Positions 57,323 through 64,000 of a stretch of DNA of 64,000 bases are shown here, piece by piece. The stretch is from assembly GCF_030247195.1 (NCBI RefSeq), contig NC_080671.1:202782897-202846896 (forward strand), read 5' to 3'. The position numbers and the translations under genes are program-made. Positions within the stretch are counted from its first letter, which is position 1, and the number at the start of each line of letters is the position of its first letter. The stretch comes from Topomyia yanbarensis (lineage: Eukaryota; Arthropoda; Insecta; Diptera; Culicidae). The notes beneath the pieces were generated by a model. It was given only the letters and a program-made list of their open reading frames with translations. It searched no databases and was not told the origin of the DNA.

Positions 57323-59272
57323 ATGATAGTTGGTGCCGAATTCCTTGTACGATGCTCGCTATTGGTAGGTTGCTGTGGCTCTGTAGTTGTCCTTTCCTTC
57401 CAATTCTGTTGCAGGCGAACTGCGTTTACTTCTTCTGCGGCAGTTGCAGTTATTTCATTCTTAATGGCCACGCCCTGCTGGAATGCTTAGCGTTCTTGGA
57501 TTTCTAGAGGACTCCAGTCTTCTTCCCCGTCTGGGGTGAGTTCCACCGTGTTGACCTGCGCTGTGTTGAACGGCTGCCTGTTGAATAGTTGCCGGTTGGG
57601 ATTTTCCATCCTGCTCGTCCCTGGACGCTGAAAAGCCGAGGTTTCAGGTTTGTTCCAAGGAATGCGGAGAGTAGTCGAAGCTCTATCCCGAATCGAATAG
57701 GACCGAGACACTTCAAACTCTTTGCAAACAGCGACTAGGTCCTTGACAGTTATCGCTCGTGATGCTGCGGCTATCGGAGTATAGTCCGAGTTCCGGTGGG
57801 ATTTCATGATGAAAAGTTTTTCCGACTCTGATATTACTGGTTCAACTATTTCAAATGCAGCTACTAGATCTCTGTAGAACGCCGTAAACGATTCGTTTGA
57901 TCCTTGGAACCGTAAGTACAGATCTTGTTTGATGATCTCGGAATAGTTCGGAGGTAAGAACTCCTGCTTTATTTCCGATTTGAACGCTTCCCAACTGGTA
58001 AGGTGGATGTAGGAGCGTGTGTACCACTGAAGAGCTCGCCCTTTGAGTAAATGCTTAACTGAACGGAGCAACGTTTGCTCATCAATTTCTTCCGTATCGG
58101 CGTAGGTGTTTACTTGGTTGAGGAATTCACCTAACTGGATTATGTTCGGCTGACCACTGTATTCGAAAGGCCATTTATGGACCGGCTGAGAGAATCTGTT
58201 TGGAGTTGCTTGTAGATTTGATATTCTAGGTGTATTGGGTCTGCCTTGCGATCCCAAAAACCATATGAAATCCTCTCGCAAGTGAGGAGGAATATTGTCC
58301 AATTCACGTTGCTGTTGTGGCCTTCCTGACTAATTTGTGGATAAGGATCCCAATGTCCCGGAATGGAGTTGTTCGGAAATCCTTGCCGCAACACACCTTG
58401 ATTTTGTTGCTCTCGTAGCTGCGCTTCAATTTGCTGTCGCTGTACCTGCTCCTGGTGTAATTGTTGTTCCAATTGCTGTCGTTGCTGTTGCATCTGATCA
58501 AGTGATTGTTGGAGCTGCTGTCCTTGTTGTTGCTGTTGAAGTCGGAGCTGCTGCTCTTGATGTAGTTGTTGCTGATGCTGACGTATCATCTCTTGTTGAT
58601 GCTGTAATTGCTGCTGCTGTTGTTGTATTTTCTGTCGATGTAATTGCTTTTCTTGTTCACACTGATCGTCCGAAACAGGTTGATCTGACGGTTTAGGCAA
58701 CTGTTGTAACTGTTCCTGAAGTTCCTGCTCTAATTGTTGTTGCTGCTGAGAAGCTTCTTTTATGCTAGATTGAAGCTGGGCGATCTTGAGCCGTTGAAGA
58801 GTCTCTGGATCTCCAGGTAATTCTTCTGGATCGGGATCGTTTTCTTGTTGCTCTAAATTTGAAACTGCCAAGTCTCCTATGAATGCTTCAATTCTTTCCA
58901 GAGATTTATCTTTGCGAGCGTTTTGTTGGCATTAGCTGTGATTAGTGAATCCGATATGATGGACAGTCTGAATTTATAGTGTAATAGCCGTGATCTGTTG
59001 ATCCTTATTTGACCTTCGTCTTTCTTCCGAAAAGCTGATTCCAAGGCCTGACTGATTGGTGGTAGTTTTGCTTGGCACTGGTATATGCTGTCGACATCCG
59101 AAAGCACGTGTGAAGACGATGTGGGCGTGGTTGCACCTCCATTCTTCTCCTTGCTGATTACTTGATGTACACGTGCGATTTTCCAGTTACGTTCCTTTCC
59201 TCTTAATCCTTGCACTGTTCTCACCGCCAGCTCAAAATCCAATTCATCTGAGGTGAGATGTTCCAAATCCAT
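57127..59272 (-). pseudogene. Gypsy B Gag with glutamine-rich coiled coil
   Basis: Three successive frames form one Gag. 59272-58877 starts MDLEHLTSDELDFELAVRTV. 58871-58140 carries about 110 residues dominated by Gln (runs of Q with E and L), surely coiled coil. 58302-57487 is the capsid (WPFEYSGQPNIIQLGEFL, HLLKGRALQWYTRSYIHLTS, FESFTAFYRDL-type block). After an in-frame TAA (57489-57487) the same frame continues to 57127 with zinc knuckles (CWQCENPGHTYPNC, then CYSCGKKGCTTRNC). Two frameshifts, near 58880 and 58330, and the one stop disable it. Gag would assemble particles and bind element RNA. Confidence 0.92.
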
Positions 59273-59369
59273 CGCGAATTTTATTGTAATCGTTTCACCG
59301 AACGTTCACTTAATGCTCCCTGATCACTCACTTGATAGCTCGCTATTAACCGTACACGGAAGTGGGTTT

Positions 59370-59384
59370 TTTATTTGGGCGCCA
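59370..59384 (-). promoter_or_regulatory. Gypsy B primer-binding site
   Basis: On the minus strand tggcgcccaaataaa begins one base after the LTR. The first ten bases resemble the lysine-tRNA primer site known from Drosophila gypsy. Confidence 0.8.
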
Positions 59385-59385
59385 A

Positions 59386-60939
59386 TGTTGCAAACTTGCG
59401 GAACGAGACCAGACGAGGCAAAAACTGACGAGTGCAACAGCAGACCGGCCAGTTAATATCACTCGATGCAGGAGCATCAGTGGCCAACAAGGTAGCAAAA
59501 TCTAAGCTCAATTAAGCAAAATAACACATGCGAGGTACAGTAGAGATTTCTGCTTAACAATAAACTGTCTGTAATAACATGAGCTTACATCTAATTAATA
59601 CATACAATCTTCTTTCACTAGATCTTCAGCGCCTTGTACTGCATTGTGTCGGTGGGGCCCCGTTTTCCTGCAACTTCTGCTCTGCATTCTCCGCCTTCGA
59701 AGCGTCGCACCCGTTATATCATGCGACCGATTGACTTCTCTCCTTGTAGTACAGCTGCATTAATGTTCGCTGTCTCGCCGCGTCCGCGACCCGAATGCAC
59801 CGCAGTCTGTCACGTGATACTCGGCGGTACCGTGTTTCGCACTCGTGTGTATTATTTGTTGCACGACTCCCACGCACTCGTTGTAGTTTGGGGCGCGACC
59901 ACGCACACGTTAGTGATCTCGCCGGCCTCTCGCTCGATGGGTATGGTGGATCATATGGCTCGAGGAAAAGGGTGGAGTGGTTGTGGTCTGCTCTGCTTCG
60001 CATTAACTGCCCTGGATCGGTATCGCCGCTCAGCAGCAATCGTCGCACGATCGTTATCATACGGGTGAGAGTTGACTGTTTAGCCTGAAAATAACAGCCC
60101 TCTGACGAGGTTTTGTCTCGTTGTTTGAGATTTGTCAGCCAGTCATACACAAACTATTGTACCTGTTGAAGGGCTTTTCTTTCTTGTGCTAACGACTCGT
60201 GGTATCGCATGCAATTTGATGATGTTGAGTGATCCTGCACAGCCTCTCTTGGCTCTTTCCGTGTGCTTCTAGATGATGCGAAACGATTAAAACTCATTCA
60301 GATTTGATGGTTATGTCGGATTACCTATGACCTTGAGATATCAGGCTGCAATGGAATTCTTTCCGACTAAACCGTACGTGGTTTTCAATCAATTCTACGG
60401 CCCAGATATCATCCGAACATGCAAGAAAGCTGTAACCAACACGTTAGAATAGGCATGAAGTTGGTAGTATTGAGTGTTACCTTTTAGGGATGATTCACGT
60501 GATCACAATGGATTTCAGGGTGATCGATTTCCACGTGTTCGTTTGCCGAAATAACGTGTATGCCTTGAATCGTCAAATGGACCAAATTAATATTAGTTGT
60601 ATAATGATTTACTGCGGTTTACCTTTCGTTTAATAGCTGTACTGCTCAGAGTAGAAATTTGCGATCCGATGGGCTTAGTTCCTCACGTACCGAAACCATT
60701 AACAGCATGCACTGTTCACCACACACCACTTTTGTTCAGACTGTTTTAATTGTATCTATCCATGCGGCTTTGAGGCCAAAGATCCTCGTTGCGGTACGAG
60801 AGCGGGATCGATATATGTTTGATCATTTCGTGTGAAAGATATATCGTGCATCTCTTTTAGAACTGGCTGCGTTCTGGTTCTAATTGTGCACTCTGAGAAA
60901 TATTTTCGCATTTCGTCGACCGAATCTCGAAATGTAACA
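59386..60939 (-). repeat. Gypsy B 5' LTR
   Basis: It is the same length as the other LTR (1554 bp), with about nine substitutions by my reading and no indel. On its sense strand it starts tgttacatttcg and ends tttgcaaca. Confidence 0.96.
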
Positions 60940-60943
60940 CGCT

Positions 60944-62644
60944 TCATCACCATTCTTGGCAACGATGGCGCTGAGACAGCTGGCCCACGAAGGAGAAGAT
61001 CGATTTTCTCTTGCAGCAACGGCTATAAAAAGTCCTTTTATATCGATGATATGCTTGCCGGTGCAAACACTTTAGAAGAAGCTTTGGAGCTATTGCGACA
61101 GGTAACCGGTTTGCTGATTGAAGGCGGGTTTGACATACACAAGGTGTGTTCGAATTTGAAGGAGCTGCTGGAAATGGTTCCCGAAGAAAAACGAGAAAAA
61201 TTTGGAATGATTGACGACGACGCTATCAACTGCTTGATGAAAACACTTGGAATTGTGTGGAATCCCGTCAGTGATGTATTCACGTTTCGGATTGCGGAAG
61301 CACTAACGGTATCGCACTGGACTAAGCGGGTGGTATTGAGTGAAATTTCCAGAATTTTTGATCCGCTTGGTTTTCTTGGACCTGCGCTAACAGCTGCTAA
61401 ACTAATTAGGAGAGAGCTGTGGCTTCTTGAACTTTACTGGAACGACGTTTTACTACAGGATTTGGCGGAACTTTGGATGGAATTTCGGAAGCAGTTGCAA
61501 ACACTAAACGGACTGTAAATTCTACGTTGTGTACTGAGTCGTGACTGCATAGGTGTGAAACTACATGGATTCGCTGATGCATCCGATATGGTATACGGGG
61601 CCTGTCTCTACATCCGATCGGTGTTTACGTGTGGAAGGGCTGAAATGAGATTAATTTGCAGTAAATCCAGAATATTACCAAAGAAGAACCGAAAAAACAA
61701 ATTACGACGCCGCGCGGGGAGCTGCAAGCTGCTCTTTTGTTGTCTCGTCTTGCGGTAAAATTAATTGGTGCCATGGATTCATTTCGGATCCGATATCTTG
61801 TGGAGCGATTCTCAAATCGTACTCTGCTGGATAAAGAAATCTCCAGATATACTAACGATCTACGTTGCTAATCGCGTAAAGGAAGTTTAAACGCTGACGA
61901 ACGAGTTTGAGTGGCGATACATTCCATCGATATCAAATCCTGCTGACCTCATTTCAAGAGGTATACAACCAAATAATCTGCGAGGAAACGACTTCTGGTG
62001 GACCGGACCCGAAAGTTTTTTGCGTGGCGCGAAACATTGAGTGGTCCTTTATTCCTCCTCGCACTCCCCACTTCGGAGGAATATGGGAGGCCGGAGTAAA
62101 GTCGGCCAAATTTCACCTGCGACCTATTCTAGCAGATCACAAACTCTCGTATGAAGAATTATCGACAGTATTGGCAAAAATTGAGGCCATTTTAAATTCG
62201 CGTCCTCTGGTGCCATCTTCGGACGATCCAAATGATCTTACAGCTATTACGCCGGCTCATTTCATGATAGGCAGAGAGTTTCAAGCGGTGTTTGAACCAT
62301 CGTACGATCACCTCAAAGTAGGAAGGCTGTCCAGATGGCAAGTATTGCAGAACCTGAAGCAGACGTATTGGCGCACCTGGTCAACAGATTTTCTCCAAGA
62401 GCTTCAAAGACGGCAACGAGACTTCACGACGACCACACTCAATGTTGGTGCCTTAGTGCTCGTTGTGGATGATAATCTTCCTCCTCTTCAGTGGAATCTT
62501 GCGCATATCACGGAGTTGCACCCAGGGAAGGATGGGCACGTAAGAGTGGTAACTTTGAAGACCAGTAATTCGACGATAAAACGAGCGGTGAAGTACATAT
62601 GTTTGTTGCCGCTTGACCAGGAGCCAGCTCCATCTGGAAATTGA
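60944..62644 (+). pseudogene. BEL reverse transcriptase, RNase H remnant and integrase end, right of gypsy B
   Basis: After the cgct duplication the BEL RT resumes, with a frameshift before YIDDMLAGANTLEEALELLR (the catalytic box) and on to VVLSEISRIFDPLGFLGP, a BEL/Pao signature, stopping at 61518. RNase H survives as LHGFADASDMVYGACLYIRS and a few broken frames to about 62005. A deletion then joins to the integrase end, frame to 62644: IEWSFIPPRTPHFGGIWEAG holds the catalytic Glu, then PAHFMIGREF and LVLVVDDNLPPLQWNL. The integrase zinc finger and both catalytic Asp residues are missing. Confidence 0.9.
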
Positions 62645-62661
62645 AATGCCACCATTTCAAT

Positions 62662-62672
62662 GGGCGGGAAGA
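62662..62672 (+). promoter_or_regulatory. BEL polypurine-like tract
   Basis: The sequence gggcgggaaga abuts the 3' LTR; one C interrupts the purines. Confidence 0.65.
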
Positions 62673-62875
62673 TGTTCACGTCACAATACGTATGTTTCAT
62701 TCAGTGTATTCTTTATTAAATTGATTTTTTCAACCCCAATTCACACACAAATTGTTAACAGTGTAAGAACGGAAATAAAACAGTTATAGTATAGAAGCTC
62801 AAGTAAGCGGTTACGTTTTTGTTTCGCTTGCGCTGAGCCGTTAAATACAGTCCACTTAACTCCTTTGGAGCTACA
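62673..62875 (+). repeat. BEL 3' LTR
   Basis: 203 bp, matching the 5' LTR. It is followed directly by the acaat duplication. Confidence 0.95.
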
Positions 62876-62880
62876 ACAAT

Positions 62881-63390
62881 ATTGTTTTCGCCTTGTTTAA
62901 TCATTGATCTTTGATCACTTTGTTCTATCAATGATATAAACACCTTTTGTAAAAAAAACTTTTAAATGGGACTTATTATCCAAGGTCCACAGAAAATTAA
63001 AAAAAAATATTTAAAAAATAATCGGACTTTGAAAAAATTCCGAAACCCACTTATATACGACAATTTTACTCAAAAATGGTAATTTTTCAGTTAAAGTATC
63101 CTATAACTAGCCGCGATTCCGGTAAGAATTCCAAGATATTACAAAGCATTTGGTGCCCTACCGAGACTCAAAGAGGAATATAGATGGAAGCAATGACCTT
63201 TCATCCTAATTTGACAAGCGACAATTTTAATACCTGCTGTTTTAGGGAGGGTAATTGGATGGGAATAATAGCACTTGATCCTTAAAAGTACTCCTATGTA
63301 AAGGTTTTCTCGATCCAGATGAATAACATTAAAATCGAGAGATTTAAATAACATTAAAATCCAGAGAATTGAGATCTATACCGGAAGTTA
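62881..63390. other. AT-rich intergenic DNA
   Basis: No gene is recognised. A short direct repeat, aacattaaaatc, occurs at about 63326 and 63351. Confidence 0.5.
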
Positions 63391-64000
63391 ACCATGTTTT
63401 GCCTTTCTCAATAGAAAGGTATTGCAATTGCTCGGAAAATCGACTTTTTAACGGAGGCCCGGAGGGCCGAGTGACATATACCATTCGATTCAGCTCGTCG
63501 AGTTCGGCAAATGACTGTGTGTATGTATGTGTGTGTATGTGCGTCTGTGTGTGTACGCGAACACAATCTCACTCACTTTTCTCAGAGATGTCAGAACCGA
63601 TTTTCACAAACTTAGTCCCAAATGAAAGGTGCAACGTTCCCATAGGCTGCTATTGAATTTCTAATGGATCCGACATCCGGTTCCGAAATTACAGGGTGAT
63701 GAGTACGATCACGTAGAAAATGTCGATTTTAATAAATTCTGTAATGAATGTATAATGGTGAAAATTTTTCCAAAATGTGACCACAACTGCTTCGATTTGT
63801 AGTACTAGGTCACTAACAGCCATTCAAAGTCTTTTTGGTCACATTGGCCACCATCATCGGGTTCGGAAGCCCCGGCCGAAGTATCCAAATTCAGAATAAC
63901 AGTCACATCAGTTTCTCAGAGATGTCTAGAATGAATCAACCAAACTTAGTCTCAAGTGGAAGATGCTGCGTCCCCGTAAATTGCTATTAAATTTTATCCC
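63391..64000 (+). repeat. Dispersed repeat with a TG-rich microsatellite
   Basis: It starts near caatagaaaggtattgcaat, includes ggaggcccggagggccgagt and cgtcgagttcggcaaatgac, then a tgtgtgtatg microsatellite (63515-63556), and reaches the window end. A diverged inverted copy of its core lies at 33175-33310. I know this arrangement as a very common repeat in Aedes-type genomes, without a family name to give. Confidence 0.75.

Larger units (their letters stand above)
51591..60939 (-). mobile_element. Ty3/gypsy LTR retrotransposon, gypsy B
   Basis: A 9349-bp element with two 1554-bp LTRs (51591-53144 and 59386-60939) ending tgttgca...gtaaca, inserted in the BEL RT with duplication cgct (51587-51590, 60940-60943). 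Sense is minus, so the 5' LTR is at 59386-60939. It carries a gypsy primer site, a long glutamine-rich Gag, protease, RT, RNase H and integrase. Lesions seen are two gag frameshifts, one gag stop, one pol stop (55742) and one integrase frameshift. LTRs differ at about nine positions, so the insertion is recent. No envelope frame is found in the 920 bp before the 3' LTR. Confidence 0.96.
48956..62875 (+). mobile_element. BEL/Pao LTR retrotransposon, split by gypsy B
   Basis: LTRs at 48956-49156 and 62673-62875 (starting tgttcacgtcacaat, ending ggagctaca) and the 5-bp duplication acaat on both sides (48951-48955, 62876-62880) define the unit. Without gypsy B and one duplicated cgct it is about 4.57 kb. 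Gag, the RT and the end of integrase read in BEL style. Deleted parts are the catalytic half of protease and the stretch from late RNase H into the integrase core. Several stops and shifts exist, so it is dead. Confidence 0.95.

Noticed and set aside
58337..58696. Plus-strand frame of Ala/Val-rich protein
   Set aside because: It is the exact opposite strand of the Gln codon repeats in Gag; CAG/CAA runs create it.

Overview
The window is eukaryotic, AT-rich and built almost entirely from transposable elements. I find no gene of the host organism that I can defend. The mix of elements points to an insect with a large repeat-rich genome, most likely a culicine mosquito such as Aedes: LOA-type and I-type non-LTR retrotransposons carrying RNase H, a tRNA-derived SINE, BEL/Pao and Ty3/gypsy LTR elements, and many hAT-, Tc1/mariner- and Harbinger-style MITEs. 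The species is an inference from element types, not from a host gene.

Layout. 1-5.1 kb: AT-rich DNA, then a decayed minus-strand LOA-type retrotransposon (about 4.79 to 2.29 kb) bracketed by a 144-bp direct repeat. 7.14-7.31 kb: a SINE with pol III boxes and a 14-bp target-site duplication (TSD). 9-13 kb: several MITEs, including a hAT MITE inserted inside another MITE. 13.4-17.1 kb: a 5'-truncated I-type element with a nearly readable reverse transcriptase/RNase H ORF. 17.4-24.5 kb: LINE ORF1 debris, three MITE families and featureless DNA. 27.2-31.05 kb: a 3.9-kb fold-back element hosting two or three other insertions. 31-35 kb: an old tandem segmental duplication, one copy of which carries a near-perfect hairpin. 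36.4-38.4 kb: about 200-bp GC-richer tandem repeats. 38.6-45.5 kb: a second, internally deleted I-type element split by a complete Ty3/gypsy element (gypsy A, 39356-45172). 46-48.6 kb: two MITEs, an I-type tail and a duplicated 200-bp repeat.

The right end is one nested unit. A BEL/Pao element (48956-62875, TSD acaat) is split inside its reverse transcriptase by a 9.35-kb Ty3/gypsy element in the opposite direction (gypsy B, 51591-60939, two 1554-bp LTRs, TSD cgct). Gypsy B has a glutamine-rich Gag, protease, RT, RNase H and integrase, with only a few disabling lesions. Its LTRs differ at about nine positions, so it is the youngest large insertion here. The last 0.6 kb is a dispersed repeat with a TG-rich microsatellite, seen inverted and diverged at 33.2 kb.

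The most unusual observation is in gypsy A. Its leader and its Gag-Pol junction each look like a spliceosomal intron. The second is 144 nt, phase 0, lies between the zinc knuckles and the protease, and carries an in-frame stop. That suggests retention would give Gag and splicing would give Gag-Pol. The leader intron also carries an array of a 15-16-bp motif, positioned like the insulator array of Drosophila gypsy. All of this is inferred from DNA alone.
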